DNA of 64,000 nucleotides from Palsa-504 sp963744575. Its GTDB lineage: Bacteria > Actinomycetota > Actinomycetes > Streptosporangiales > Streptosporangiaceae. Every line of letters starts with the position of its first letter. Position 1 is the stretch's first letter. A program made the position numbers and the translations under genes. The notes under the pieces were generated by a model. That model was not told where the DNA came from and ran no database searches. It worked only from the letters and a program-made list of their open reading frames with translations. The stretch lies in assembly GCA_963744575.1 (NCBI GenBank), contig CAVUUF010000025.1, positions 496,001-560,000 on the forward strand, in the 5' to 3' direction. This document shows positions 53,205 to 62,905 of this stretch, piece after piece.

Positions 53205-55564
53205 TTAACGCCACCAGGGCACGCGGCGCTGCTCGGCCACGTGTGCGGCCGGGGCGGTAATGGCCGGTGCGTGCGAGCTGAGGTGCTGCAGGTGCTCGTG
53301 CACCCACAGCAGGTGCGGGTGATGGGGGGCGGTGATGACGCGGATCATGTCCCCGGCGTTCTCAATGCCGTCGGCGTCGCCGCCCCCCGGAAGCCCGCTC
53401 GTGGTCAGCACCGCCACCTCGCTGTCCGCGTCGGGCTGGGGCGCGCCGTTACCGTTCAGCCCGGTGAACGCCGGGACCGCAAGCGGCAGCACCACCTGAC
53501 CCGGGACCGGCCGTCCCACCAGCGTCGCGACCCGCTCGTAGAAGGCCGCCAGGTCCGCAGTGGCGCGTGTCAGCGTGGTCCGCGCGTTGCCCAGGCCGCG
53601 ATGCTGCCTGAGGTGCTCGGGGGACTGCAGTCCGGCCAGCGAGTAGGCGGTCAGCCGGAGCCGCATGGACGCCATCACCAGCATCCACAGGTCCTCCTTG
53701 GACACCCGTTTGGCGCCCTGCTCGGCCAGGAAGCCGCGCAGCGCCTCGTCCAGCCGGATCCCGGCGGTGACCGCGGCCGCGCCCGCGTCCGGCGGCGCAT
53801 GCCTGGTGCCCAGCGCCCAGTCCACCGCCTGGGTCAGGTAGGCGGAACCGCGGCGGAACGCGTCGGCGAGATCGTCGCCGACCACTGAGGCCGCGCCGCG
53901 CGGCCAGAACAGCACGCCGACCACCAGGCTCACCACGCAGCCGATGGCCACGTCCTCGATGCGCAGCAGGCCCACCGTCCACCGGCCGGCGCGAGCAGGT
54001 TGAACAGGACCAGCACGACCACGGTGAACGCCGCCTGCCCGAAGGCGAACGGCAGCGTACCCGGCGCGTAGGCGGCCACCGCGATGGCCAAGGGCAGCGC
54101 CGTCCACAGCGCCGGCGGACTGGTGCCGATGCCGAGCAGCAGCAGCGCGCCGGCCACGAAGCCGACCACGGTGCCGCCCAGCGCGCGCAGCGCGGTGGAC
54201 TCGGTTGAGGCCGCGTTGCTGCGCAGCACCGACAGCGTGCCGAGCACCACCCAGAATCCGTGCTGGACGCTGGCCAGGTCGGCCACCAGCACCGCCGCGG
54301 CCAGGGCCACCGACCCGCGCAGGCTGTTCAGGAACCAGACCGAACGGAAGCTGGCATGCTTGACCAGGACGCCCATCGCGCCGGAGATGGAGGCGGCCCG
54401 CCGTTCAGCCATCGTGCCCTCGGGCTGGGCGCCGTACCAGCCGCGGCGCCGGGCGGCGATCGTCTCAGGGTCGGCCTGGCGGGTGGCGATCAGGGCATCC
54501 GCCACGAGGTTCCTGACGACCAGGCAGATCGCCTGCGCGTGGAAGGCGTGCCTGGCGATGACCTCGACCGAGTCGTAGTCCCCGTCCCGGGCCGCCGCGG
54601 ACCGGTGGTAGGCGGCGCTGGCCTCGCGCTGCCGGTCCAGCGCGCCCACGTCGGGCTGGCTGCGGCCGGTGTCGGCCAGCAGCTCGCCGGTCTGCCCGAG
54701 CACCACCGCGGCCAGGCCGAGCAGGTCGCGGTCGGGCGGCGCGGCGCGGTCCAGGTTCGGGTGCCCGTCGGTGATGTCGTTGACCAGCGCGGTGCACCAC
54801 TCGAGCTCCTGGACGACGCTGGCCATGGCCTGGTCGGCCGTGGCCAGGCCGACCGGCCGGTAGGGCGTGCTGGCGAACGCGCTCATCAGCTCGTGCTTGG
54901 CGGCCTGGCAGGCCTCGGCGCCGGCGGCCGTGGCGGTGCCGTTCACCGAGGCCTCCAGGTTGACGGCCAGGGTGCGGGCCGATTTGGCCGCGGCCGCGCG
55001 CAGCCGGTCGCCCGGCGAGGGCGTCGGCAGCGCCAGCACGGCCACGGTCGAGACGGCCGAGGCCAGCCACCAGCCCGCCAGCCGGTCCGGGATCATGCTG
55101 ACCGTGCCCGGCGTGGCCACCGGCAGCACATAGGGCAGCAGCGCCGCGGTGACGCCGGAAGCCGCGTTCGGCCCGGCCACCCCGGCGAAGAAGATCCCGA
55201 AGGTCACCGGGATCGTGACCATGACGGCCAGCCAGGTGATCCCGCCGACCGCCGTGCCGATGATCAGCCCGATGCTTCCGATCACCGCCAGCCCGAGGTG
55301 CGCGGTGAGCTTGTCCCGCCAGGTGCCGCCGAAGGAGGCCATGACCAGGCTGGCGAAACCGCCGAACGCGGCGAACAGGGCCATCTGCAGGTTGCCCAGG
55401 CCCTCGAAGGTCAGCGCGAACAGGGCGGGAATCACCAGGACCGCGCGCAGCGTGCGCAGCGCGGCCGGCACCGACCAGACCGGCCACCACGCGGGTCGTT
55501 TCCGCGGTACGGACGGCGGGACGGGGACCGTCCGGAGGCGGCGCGCAAGGCTTAGACCGGGCAT
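53205..55564 (-). pseudogene. FUSC-family membrane protein, one frameshift
   Basis: About 786 codons. Two FUSC (aromatic-acid exporter/YccS-like) halves, each with a run of helices: VLVIPALFALTFEGLGNLQM and GIFFAGVAGPNAASGVTAAL in the first, FLNSLRGSVALAAAVLVADL and VVLGTLSVLRSNAASTESTA in the second. Near 53988 one base is missing after LFNLLAPAG. The rest (WTVGLLRIEDVAIGCVVSLV and the C-terminal cytoplasmic domain to 53205) is in another frame. The protein is otherwise well preserved, so a sequencing indel is plausible. Confidence 0.75.
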
Positions 55565-55779
55565 TCGCCCAGTCTAAGAAGCGCGGCCAGAGCGCCTCAA
55601 CCGCCGCGGGCGGACGTGCGCGACCGCTGCGCAGCCCGTGATAGTGTGAAACGCTGCCCGGCGACTAGCCGGGTTGGTGACGGGCCTGCTGCACCCTCAT
55701 GCGGCTGCCCCGATCCAGGAAGCCTCTCCATCGGGAATCAGCCCAGCTGAGCCCGTTCGCGCCAATTCTAAGGAGCCAC

Positions 55780-56049
55780 GTGCCGCTCGACACCGCCGCC
55801 AAGAAGGAGATCCTGGCGGAGTATGCGACCAGTGAGGGTGACACCGGTTCGCCGGAGGTCCAGGTCGCGCTGCTGACCAGGCGGATCAACCACCTGACCG
55901 AGCACCTGAAGGTGCACAAGCACGACCACCACAGCCGCCGTGGGCTGCTGCTGCTGGTCGGCCGCCGCCGCAGGCTGCTGAAGTACCTGGCCAAGAAGGA
56001 CATCAACCGCTACCGCGCGATCCGGGAGCGCCTCGGCATCCGCCGCTGA
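55780..56049 (+). CDS. rpsO: 30S ribosomal protein S15
   Basis: 89 residues from GTG 55780 with AAGGAG nine bases upstream. Diagnostic segments: YATSEGDTGSPEVQVALLTR, INHLTEHLKVHKHDHHSRRG, LLLLVGRRRRLLKYL. Binds 16S rRNA in the platform. Normal length and position upstream of pnp, the classic bacterial rpsO-pnp pair. Confidence 0.97.
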   Translation: MPLDTAAKKEILAEYATSEGDTGSPEVQVALLTRRINHLTEHLKVHKHDHHSRRGLLLLVGRRRRLLKYLAKKDINRYRAIRERLGIRR

Positions 56050-56078
56050 GCGCTCGGCCGGCCAAGTGCCGTGGCCCG

Positions 56079-56096
56079 GGCCCCGGGCCCGGGGCC
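56079..56096 (+). terminator. GC palindrome after rpsO
   Basis: GGCCCCGGGCCCGGGGCC, a perfect 18-base palindrome 30 bases after the rpsO stop, without a U-run. It may act as a terminator or RNA processing hairpin between rpsO and pnp. The rest of 56050-56308 has no gene. Confidence 0.4.
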
Positions 56097-56308
56097 GCCA
56101 GGAACACAGGAACAACTGAATAACGACAGTACTGACATCCCGTAGCCCCCGGCCCCGAACGCCAGGGCCGGTCCTCGGTAGTGGTCCCCGGGAAACCGAT
56201 GACCCGAGGGCTTCGATCGAAGACCGGCCGGCTGCCCTTTCGGCGAGCCAGCCCACATGCGGCACGGCGGCGGGTGGGTGCGGGATCTACCGCAAGGAGG
56301 TCTCACCC

Positions 56309-58669
56309 GTGGAGGGTGTCCAAAGTTCCGAAGCCGTCATCGACAACGGCGAATTCGGCGTCCACACGATCAGGTTCGAGACGGGCCGGCTGGCCCGTCA
56401 GGCCGCAGGCTCCGCCCTGGTGACGCTGGACGGCGAGACCGTGGTGCTCTCAGCCACCACGGCGTCCAGGCATCCGAGGGAGGGCCTGGAATTCTTCCCG
56501 CTCACCGTGGACGTGGAAGAGCGGATGTACGCGGCGGGCCGGATTCCCGGCTCGTTTTTCCGCAGGGAGGGCCGTCCGTCCGAGGACGCCATCCTCACCT
56601 GCCGGCTCATCGACCGGCCGCTGCGCCCGTCCTTCGTCAAGGGCCTGCGCAACGAGATCCAGATCGTGGCGACCGTGCTCGCGCTTGACCCGCAGCACCT
56701 GTACGACGTGGTGGCGATCAACGCCGCGTCCATGTCCACCCAGCTCGCGGGCCTGCCGTTCTCCGGCCCCATCGGCGGGGTGCGGGTGGCCCTGATCAAG
56801 GGCCAGTGGGTGGCCTTCCCGAGCCACGAACAGCTGGCGCACGCCACCTTCGACATGGTGGTCGCGGGCCGGGTGCTTTCTGCTGACGAGGGCGGGGACG
56901 GCGACGTGGCCATCATGATGGTCGAGGCCGAGTCCACCCCGGAGACGCTCAAGCTGATCGCGGACGAGACCAGCGGCGCCGTCGCGCCGACCGAGCAGAC
57001 GGTGGCCGAGGGCCTCGATGCGGCCAAGCCGTTCATCAAGGTCCTGTGCGAGGCGCAGCGGCAGCTCGCCGAGGCGGCATCCGGCGGTTCCCGGGGGGCC
57101 GAGTACCCGGTCTTCGCGGACTACGGCGAGGACGTGTACGAGGCCGTCGCCCGTGAGGTCACCGGCGAGCTGTCCCAGGCGCTGACGATCGCCGGCAAGC
57201 ACGACCGCGAGGCGGAGACGGACCGGGTCAAAGCGCTGGCCGTCGAGAAGCTCAGCGAGCAGTTCGAGGGCCGGGAGAAGGAGGTCAGCGCGGCGTTCCG
57301 CTCGCTGACCAAGAAGCTGGTCCGGGAGCGGATCATCTCCGAGGGGGTGCGCATCGACGGCCGCGGCCTGACCGACATCCGGCCGCTGTCCGCGATGACC
57401 CACGTGCTGCCGCGGGTGCACGGCTCCGCGCTGTTCGAGCGGGGTGAGACCCAGATCCTGGGCGTGACCACGCTGAACATGCTCCGGATGGAGCAGATGA
57501 TCGACACGCTCAACCCGGAGCGCACCAAGCGCTACATGCACAACTACAACATGCCGCCGTACTCCACCGGGGAGACCGGCCGGGTCGGCTCGCCCAAGCG
57601 CCGCGAGATCGGCCACGGCGCGCTGGCCGGGCGGGCGCTGATCCCGGTGCTGCCCACCCGTGAGGAGTTCCCCTACGCGATCCGCCAGGTCTCCGAGGCG
57701 ATCAGCTCGAACGGGTCGACGAGCATGGGCTCGGTCTGCGCCTCCACCATGGCGCTGCTCGACGCCGGCGTGCCGTTGAAGGGCATGGTCTCCGGCATCG
57801 CCATGGGCCTGATCCACGAGGGCGGCCAGTACGTGACGCTGACCGACATCCTCGGCGCCGAGGACGCCTTCGGCGACATGGACTTCAAGGTGGCGGGCAC
57901 CGAGCAGGTGGTCACCGCGCTCCAGCTCGACACCAAGCTCGACGGCATCCCGGCGTCGGTCCTGGCCGCGGCGCTCAAGCAGGCCCGCGCGGCCCGGCTG
58001 ACCGTCCTGGACGTCATGCGCGGCGCCATCACCGAGCCCGGTGAGATGTCCGCCTACGCCCCGCGCATCATCACGATCAAGGTCCCGGTGGACAAGATCG
58101 GCGAGGTCATCGGCCCGAAGGGCAAGATGATCAACTCGATCCAGGACGACACCGGCGCCGAGATCACCATCGAGGACGATGGCACCATCTACGTCGGGGC
58201 CACCGACGGCCCCTCGGCCGAGGCGGCGCGGGCCGCGATCAACGCGATCGCCAACCCGCACATGCCGGAGGTCGGCGAGCGGTTCCTCGGCACGGTGGTG
58301 AAGACGACCACGTTCGGCGCGTTCGTGTCGCTGCTTCCGGGCAAGGACGGCCTGCTGCACATCACCCAGATCCGCAAGCTGCACGGCGGCAAGCGGATCG
58401 AGAACATCGATGACGTGGTGCACATCGGTGACAAGATCCAGGTCGAGATCCGCGAGATCGACGACCGCGGCAAGCTGTCTCTGGTGCCGGTCGAGGTGGT
58501 GGAGCGCGAGGCGGCCGGCGAGGACCTGTCCGGCGGCGACTCGCGTGGCGACCGGCCCCGCGGGGACCGGGGCGACCGGGACCGTGGCGACCGGGGGGAC
58601 CGGGACCGGGATGGCCAGGACGGGCACCGCCGGACCCGCCACCGGACCCGCGGCGGGCATCACGAATAG
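56309..58669 (+). CDS. pnp: polyribonucleotide nucleotidyltransferase (PNPase)
   Basis: 786 residues from GTG 56309 behind AAGGAGG. Two RNase PH domains (IRFETGRLARQAAGSALVTL; ISEGVRIDGRGLTDIRPLSA), active-site segment FPYAIRQVSEAISSNGSTSM with GSVCAS, KH domain (VDKIGEVIGPKGKMINSIQD) and S1 domain (GTVVKTTTFGAFVSLLPGKD). The C-terminal tail is a GDRxDRGDR Arg/Asp/Gly-rich repeat. 3'-5' RNA phosphorolysis and, in actinobacteria, tail synthesis. The M16 protease gene starts directly after the stop. Confidence 0.97.
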   Translation: MEGVQSSEAVIDNGEFGVHTIRFETGRLARQAAGSALVTLDGETVVLSATTASRHPREGLEFFPLTVDVEERMYAAGRIPGSFFRREGRPSEDAILTCRLIDRPLRPSFVKGLRNEIQIVATVLALDPQHLYDVVAINAASMSTQLAGLPFSGPIGGVRVALIKGQWVAFPSHEQLAHATFDMVVAGRVLSADEGGDGDVAIMMVEAESTPETLKLIADETSGAVAPTEQTVAEGLDAAKPFIKVLCEAQRQLAEAASGGSRGAEYPVFADYGEDVYEAVAREVTGELSQALTIAGKHDREAETDRVKALAVEKLSEQFEGREKEVSAAFRSLTKKLVRERIISEGVRIDGRGLTDIRPLSAMTHVLPRVHGSALFERGETQILGVTTLNMLRMEQMIDTLNPERTKRYMHNYNMPPYSTGETGRVGSPKRREIGHGALAGRALIPVLPTREEFPYAIRQVSEAISSNGSTSMGSVCASTMALLDAGVPLKGMVSGIAMGLIHEGGQYVTLTDILGAEDAFGDMDFKVAGTEQVVTALQLDTKLDGIPASVLAAALKQARAARLTVLDVMRGAITEPGEMSAYAPRIITIKVPVDKIGEVIGPKGKMINSIQDDTGAEITIEDDGTIYVGATDGPSAEAARAAINAIANPHMPEVGERFLGTVVKTTTFGAFVSLLPGKDGLLHITQIRKLHGGKRIENIDDVVHIGDKIQVEIREIDDRGKLSLVPVEVVEREAAGEDLSGGDSRGDRPRGDRGDRDRGDRGDRDRDGQDGHRRTRHRTRGGHHE

Positions 58670-59953
58670 ATGACTACCGAACGAGTCCATGGAGTCACCC
58701 GTACGGTTCTCCCCGGCGGTCTGCGGATAGTCACCGAATCCCTTCCCGCCGTGCGTTCCGTCGCGCTCGGCATCTGGGTGGGCGTCGGTTCCCGTGACGA
58801 GGACGAGGCGCACGCGGGTGCGACCCACTACCTGGAACACCTGCTGTTCAAGGGGACCAGGCGGCGCACCGCGCTGGAACTTTCCGCGGAGATGGACGCG
58901 GTCGGCGGCGAGATGAACGCGTTCACCGCGAAGGAGTACACGTGCTACTACGCGCGGGTACTCGACGCGGACCTGCCGCTGGCCGTGGACGTCCTGTCCG
59001 ACATGGTGACCAGTTCGCTGGTCACGCCGAAGGACGTCGACGCCGAGCGCGGCGTGGTGCTCGAAGAGATCGCGATGAACGAGGACGACCCCTCGGACAC
59101 CGTGCACGAGGCGTTCACCTCGAAGCTGTTCGGTGACACCCCGCTGGGCCGGCCGATCTTGGGCACCACGGACTCGATCAACGCGATCACCAGGGACCAG
59201 ATCTTCGAGCACTACCAGGCCAGGTACACGCCCGAGCACCTGGTGGTGGCCGCGGCTGGCAACCTCGATCACGACACGGTGGTGGAACTGGTCAGGCAGG
59301 CGTTCGGCCCGGTGCTCGACCGGGCCGCTTCGCCCGCCGCGCCCCGGCTGACCGGGGACCAGCCGGGCCACCCGGCCGGCGTGGGCACCACGCTGATCTC
59401 CCGCGGCATCGAGCAGGCCAACCTGGTGCTCGGCTGTGAGGCGCTGGCCCGGACCGATGAGCGCCGGTTTGCGCTCGGCGTGCTGAACGCGGCGTTCGGC
59501 GGGGGGATGTCCTCCCGGCTGTTCCAGGAGGTGCGGGAGAAGCGCGGCCTGGCGTACTCGGTGTACAGCTTCTCCGGGCAGCATTCCGACACCGGCATCT
59601 GGGGCATCTACGTCGGCTGCCTGCCCTCCAAGGCCGACGAGGTGCTCGCCATCTGCACCGATGAGATCACCCGGGTGGTCGAGGCCGGCCTGACCGACGC
59701 CGAACTCGCCCGCGGCAAGGGCCAGGTGCGCGGCTCGATCGTGCTCAGCCTGGAGGACCCGTCCTCGCGGATGAGCCGCCTGGGCAAGTCCGAGCTCGTC
59801 TACCCGCGGCTCGAGCCGGTCGACGAGGTGCTCACCGCGATCAACGCGGTCAGCCACGACGACATCCGCGCCGTCGCCACCGAGATCCTCACCCGGCCCA
59901 AGACGCTGGCTGTCGTCGGCCCCTTCGACGACGCCAGCACGTTCCAGGTCTGA
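58670..59953 (+). CDS. M16-family zinc protease
   Basis: 427 residues. Inverted zinc motif ATHYLEHLLFKGT (HxxEH) with the downstream Glu in AERGVVLEEIAMNEDDPSD. The C-terminal M16 half has REKRGLAYSVYSFSGQHSDT. Processing-peptidase-like. The standard neighbour of pnp in actinobacteria. ATG immediately follows the pnp stop. Confidence 0.93.
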   Translation: MTTERVHGVTRTVLPGGLRIVTESLPAVRSVALGIWVGVGSRDEDEAHAGATHYLEHLLFKGTRRRTALELSAEMDAVGGEMNAFTAKEYTCYYARVLDADLPLAVDVLSDMVTSSLVTPKDVDAERGVVLEEIAMNEDDPSDTVHEAFTSKLFGDTPLGRPILGTTDSINAITRDQIFEHYQARYTPEHLVVAAAGNLDHDTVVELVRQAFGPVLDRAASPAAPRLTGDQPGHPAGVGTTLISRGIEQANLVLGCEALARTDERRFALGVLNAAFGGGMSSRLFQEVREKRGLAYSVYSFSGQHSDTGIWGIYVGCLPSKADEVLAICTDEITRVVEAGLTDAELARGKGQVRGSIVLSLEDPSSRMSRLGKSELVYPRLEPVDEVLTAINAVSHDDIRAVATEILTRPKTLAVVGPFDDASTFQV

Positions 59954-59963
59954 CACAAGCAGG

Positions 59964-60010
59964 ATCGTGTGCGATTACCCCCCGTTTTCCGGGGGGTAAT
60001 CGCACACGAT
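59964..60010. terminator. very long perfect hairpin between M16 protease and dapB genes
   Basis: Two 21-base arms (59964-59984 and 59990-60010) are perfectly complementary around a TTTTC loop. The stem ends are ATCGTGTGCG / CGCACACGAT and the apex is CCCCCCG / CGGGGGG. No U-run follows. It probably blocks transcription into dapB or protects the pnp-protease mRNA 3' end. Confidence 0.65.
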
Positions 60011-60034
60011 AACCACGAACGGCGGGAGGCGGCC

Positions 60035-60778
60035 GTGACCAAGGTCGGGGTGCTGGGGGCGCGGGGCCGGATGGGGCGCGAGGTGATCCGTGCCGTCTCC
60101 GAGGCGCCGGGCCTCGAGGTCGCCGCCGAGGTCGACCAGGGGGACGCGCTGGACGCGCTGGCCGGCTGCGACGTGGTGGTCGACTTCACCCATCCCGGTG
60201 TGGTCATGTCGAACCTGCACTGGTGCGTGCAGCATGACCTGGACGTGGTGATCGGCACGTCCGGGTTCGGCGAGGAGCGGCTCGACGAGGTGCGCGGCTG
60301 GCTGCCCGGCCACCCGGACGTGCGCGTGCTCGTCGTGCCGAACTTTTCCGTCGGTGCCATCTTGATGATGCGCTTCGCCGTCCAGGCCGCGCGTTTCTTC
60401 CCCTCGGCCGAGGTGATCGAACTGCATCACGCCGACAAGGCCGACGCCCCGTCAGGGACGGCGCTGCGCACCGCGGCGACGATCGCGGCGGCCCGGGCCG
60501 GGGCCGGCCTCGGCCCGCCGCCGGACGCCACCGCGTCCGCGCTGCCCGGCGCGAGAGGCGCCACTGTCGACGACGTGCACGTGCACTCGGTACGGGTGGC
60601 GGGCCTGGTGGCGCACCAGGAGGTGCTCTTCGGCGGGACGGGGGAGACGCTGACGATCAGGCACGACTCACTGGACCGGGCCTCGTTCATGCCGGGCGTG
60701 CTGCTCGCCGTGCGTAGCCTCGACGCCCTCCCGCGGGGTCTGACCGTAGGCCTGGAGGGCCTGCTGGGGCTCGAATAG
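60035..60778 (+). CDS. dapB: 4-hydroxy-tetrahydrodipicolinate reductase
   Basis: 247 residues from GTG 60035 (GGGAGG upstream). NAD(P) motif KVGVLGARGRMGREVIRAVS, VVVDFTHPGVVMSNLHWCVQ, catalytic VIELHHADKADAPSGTALRT (HH and K). Lysine/meso-DAP biosynthesis. Normal actinobacterial length and place downstream of pnp and the M16 protease. Confidence 0.95.
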   Translation: MTKVGVLGARGRMGREVIRAVSEAPGLEVAAEVDQGDALDALAGCDVVVDFTHPGVVMSNLHWCVQHDLDVVIGTSGFGEERLDEVRGWLPGHPDVRVLVVPNFSVGAILMMRFAVQAARFFPSAEVIELHHADKADAPSGTALRTAATIAAARAGAGLGPPPDATASALPGARGATVDDVHVHSVRVAGLVAHQEVLFGGTGETLTIRHDSLDRASFMPGVLLAVRSLDALPRGLTVGLEGLLGLE

Positions 60779-60794
60779 GCGGTACCGTCGGAGC

Positions 60795-61028
60795 ATGTGC
60801 CGTAGCATCAAAACCCTCCGCCCGCCGTACGCCGAGCAGGTGACCGACGAGGACATCCGGGCCGCCGCGCTGCAGTACGTGCGGAAGATCAGCGGCTTCC
60901 GCGCGCCCGCCGGGCACAACGCCGAGGCGTTCGGCCACGCTGTCAACGCCGTCGCGGCCGCCACGGCGACGCTGCTCGACCAGCTCCAGGTCAGGTCATC
61001 CGTCGTCGGCCGCCCCCAGGCCAGCTAG
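60795..61028 (+). CDS. DUF2277 family protein
   Basis: 77 residues: MCRSIKTLRPPYAEQVTDED, then IRAAALQYVRKISGFRAPAG. The initial MCRxIKxLR is the family signature. Unknown function, widespread in actinobacteria. It lies 16 bases after dapB and is probably co-transcribed. Confidence 0.9.
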   Translation: MCRSIKTLRPPYAEQVTDEDIRAAALQYVRKISGFRAPAGHNAEAFGHAVNAVAAATATLLDQLQVRSSVVGRPQAS

Positions 61029-61130
61029 GCCCAGGTTCCCGCACGCCGTCAGCGCATCCGCCCACCAGCGTGGCACACCGGACGAGCCGTCCAGGGCCGA
61101 CGCGCGCCGTTCCCGGCCTGCGAGGCCAGG

Positions 61131-61312
61131 CTATGGCCCCGTCGGCTCCATCCACGGCAGGTAGGCGGTCGTCTTGGTCCTGCGCCCGAACAGCGCCGCG
61201 GCGGCGGCGAACATGGTGGGCAGTCGCGCGTACCACGCCACCTCCTCGGCGTCCGAAAGCCCGAGGAGACCGGGGAGTCGGCGGAAGCGGGATCGGGCAC
61301 GGACACGACCCT
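61131..61312 (-). other. possible gene remnant
   Basis: A minus-strand frame without an ATG/GTG start at its beginning reads RFRRLPGLLGLSDAEEVAWY, then ARLPTMFAAAAALFGRRTKT and AYLPWMEPTGP before TAG. It has natural-looking protein character (DAEEVAWYARLP) but I cannot name the family. It may be the end of a lost gene. Nothing else is seen in 61029-61333. Confidence 0.3.
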
Positions 61313-61333
61313 ATCCGGTAGTACCCTGAGCGC

Positions 61334-61591
61334 ATGAACGCACCGGGTGACGACGCGACGCCGGTTGATGCAGGCGCCATCGATACCGAGGAAAGCCGGG
61401 TCGAGGTGTACGTCACCACCGACACATCGGCCGCGTCGCACAAGGCCGACGAGGCCAAGCTCTACGTGATGCACGACGCCGCCCACCCCGACGGCGACAA
61501 GCTCTACTTCACCGAGGCGGAGTGGGAGGCCTTCGTGCTGGGGGTCAAGGACGGCGAGTTCGACCTGGACGAGTCGGGCAACCTGCCCTAA
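61334..61591 (+). CDS. DUF397-like small protein
   Basis: 85 residues ending in KLYFTEAEWEAFVLGVKDGE and FDLDESGNLP, the C-terminal half of the DUF397 pattern (xFTxxEWxAFLxGVKxGEFD). Such proteins often accompany XRE regulators in streptomycetes, but none is adjacent here. Its TAA stop overlaps the end of the convergent lipoprotein gene. Confidence 0.75.
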   Translation: MNAPGDDATPVDAGAIDTEESRVEVYVTTDTSAASHKADEAKLYVMHDAAHPDGDKLYFTEAEWEAFVLGVKDGEFDLDESGNLP

Positions 61592-62215
61592 CGGCTTGTT
61601 CGGGCCGCCCGGGTTGATCTGCGACTGCGGCTGGACCAGCATCGACGCTGGAACGCCGAGGACCGCGGCCATGTCGGCGCGCAGTTTCGGCGCGGCGGCG
61701 GCCGCCGCGCCGAACACCATCGTGGACCGGGTCTTGCCGTTGGCCGTGAGGCTCACCGTCCGGCAGCCGCTCGGGCCGTAGACGAACTTGGCCAGGGGCT
61801 GGCTGCCGTCGTAGAACGTCCCCGAGTAGGAGATGCCGAAGTCAGCCGGGCAGTGCACGGTACCCTTCGCCGTGTCCGCGTGGCCGACGGCGTTGCAGAG
61901 CTGGCCGAACAGCGCGCGCACCAGCGCCGGCTTGCTCTGGGTCATGATGACCGCCCCGGCCCGGGTCGGCTCGACCAGGTGCATGGCGCGGTGCACCGTA
62001 ACCGACGTCGCCTGGTCGACGCGGGCGCAGCCAACCGCGTCCGCCGACGCGCCCGGAGCGGACGGCGCAGACGATGCCGCCGAGGCCGATGACGAGCCCC
62101 CGGCCGCGGCGCCGGAGGAGGCCCCCGAGGAAGCCGTGGCCGAGCCGCACCCGGCCAGCGCCGAGCACAGCAGCACCGCAAGTACAGTTCGGCGCACTTG
62201 GCGTGGACACATCAT
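61588..62215 (-). CDS. putative secreted lipoprotein, 3' end probably frameshifted
   Basis: About 209 residues. Signal peptide with lipobox: RRTVLAVLLCSALAGCGSAT. An Ala/Ser linker is followed by a domain with two Cys pairs (DAVGCARVDQATSVTVHRAM, LFGQLCNAVGHADTAKGTVH, CPADFGISYSG). It looks like an extracellular binding lipoprotein of unknown role. The frame is open far past DUF397 on the opposite strand. A TAG at 61588 one base out of frame (after GPNKP) is the likely true stop. Start ATG 62215 or 62251. Confidence 0.6.
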
Positions 62216-62266
62216 GCCGCTTTGACGCACCCCGCGTGCCATCAGTTCCATCGCGTCAGCGGCGTC

Positions 62267-62884
62267 TCAGAGCGCTCCCACGGCGATGACCACCCCGACC
62301 ACGATGAGCAGCGTGCATGCGATCAGCTCACTGCGCTCGCCCGCCGCGGCCCCGATCCGCGCGCCCAGCTCCAGCCCGGCCAGCGACATGCCCACGCTCA
62401 CCACGCCGAACACGAGGGCTGCCACCGCCACCGAGGTATGGTAGGCGCCCAGCGCAAAGCCGGCCGCGAGGTTGTCGCCGCTGAGCACCAGGCCGGCCAG
62501 CAGCAGCCGCCAGGCCGGCTGGCGGCCCGGCGACATACCCCCCGCCGGAGCCCCGCTAGCCGGAGCCCCGCTAGCCGGAGCCCCGCTGGCCGGAGCCGCG
62601 GTAGCCGGAGCCCCGGCGGCTTCCCCGCGCCGGGCCCGGACCAGCCCGGCCACGCCGAACGCGACCAGGGCCACGCCGCCCAGCCAGCGCGCCGCCTGCC
62701 CGATACTGTCCGCCAGCCCGTGGCCCAGGACCAGCCCCACTACCGGCATGCCCGCCTCGAACAGGCCGAACACCACCGCGATCCGCACCCTGGTACCACC
62801 CCGGACGCCGCCGACGCCGATCCCGATCGCGGCGGCCAGGTTATCCAGGCCGAGCGCGACGGCCAGCAGCAGCAGGGCGAGCAC
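62267..62884 (-). CDS. MntP-like manganese efflux pump
   Basis: 205 residues, six helices. Signature acidic helices: LAVALGLDNLAAAIGIGVGG, GLFEAGMPVVGLVLGHGLAD, and LVLSGDNLAAGFALGAY. The central loop carries a tandem ASGAP repeat. MntP exports Mn(II). No manganese riboswitch was recognised upstream. Start at GTG 62884. Confidence 0.75.
   Translation of the reverse strand: MLALLLLAVALGLDNLAAAIGIGVGGVRGGTRVRIAVVFGLFEAGMPVVGLVLGHGLADSIGQAARWLGGVALVAFGVAGLVRARRGEAAGAPATAAPASGAPASGAPASGAPAGGMSPGRQPAWRLLLAGLVLSGDNLAAGFALGAYHTSVAVAALVFGVVSVGMSLAGLELGARIGAAAGERSELIACTLLIVVGVVIAVGAL
62545..62619 (-). repeat. 15-bp tandem repeat (five units) in the MntP loop
   Basis: Unit CCGGAGCCCCGCTAG, five copies with minor changes, in frame, encoding ASGAP repeats in the cytoplasmic loop. 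Likely length-variable between strains. Confidence 0.8.
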
Positions 62885-62905
62885 GGCCCCACGCTACCCG
62901 TGGCC

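Noticed and set aside
56450..59956. 1168-codon open frame on the minus strand
   Set aside because: It is antisense to pnp and the M16 protease gene, both unmistakable. Its residues (runs of His, Arg, Asp, Leu) are the usual mirror of high-GC third positions.
60035..60778. dapB as part of the lysyl-lipid module
   Set aside because: It makes lysine precursors, but it sits in the conserved pnp-dapB neighbourhood of actinobacteria, 7 kb away, and lacks the shared promoter box.
61049..62251. 400-codon reading of the lipoprotein gene
   Set aside because: Only the first 210 codons look like protein. The rest is antisense to the DUF397-like gene, and a TAG one base out of frame marks the probable true end.
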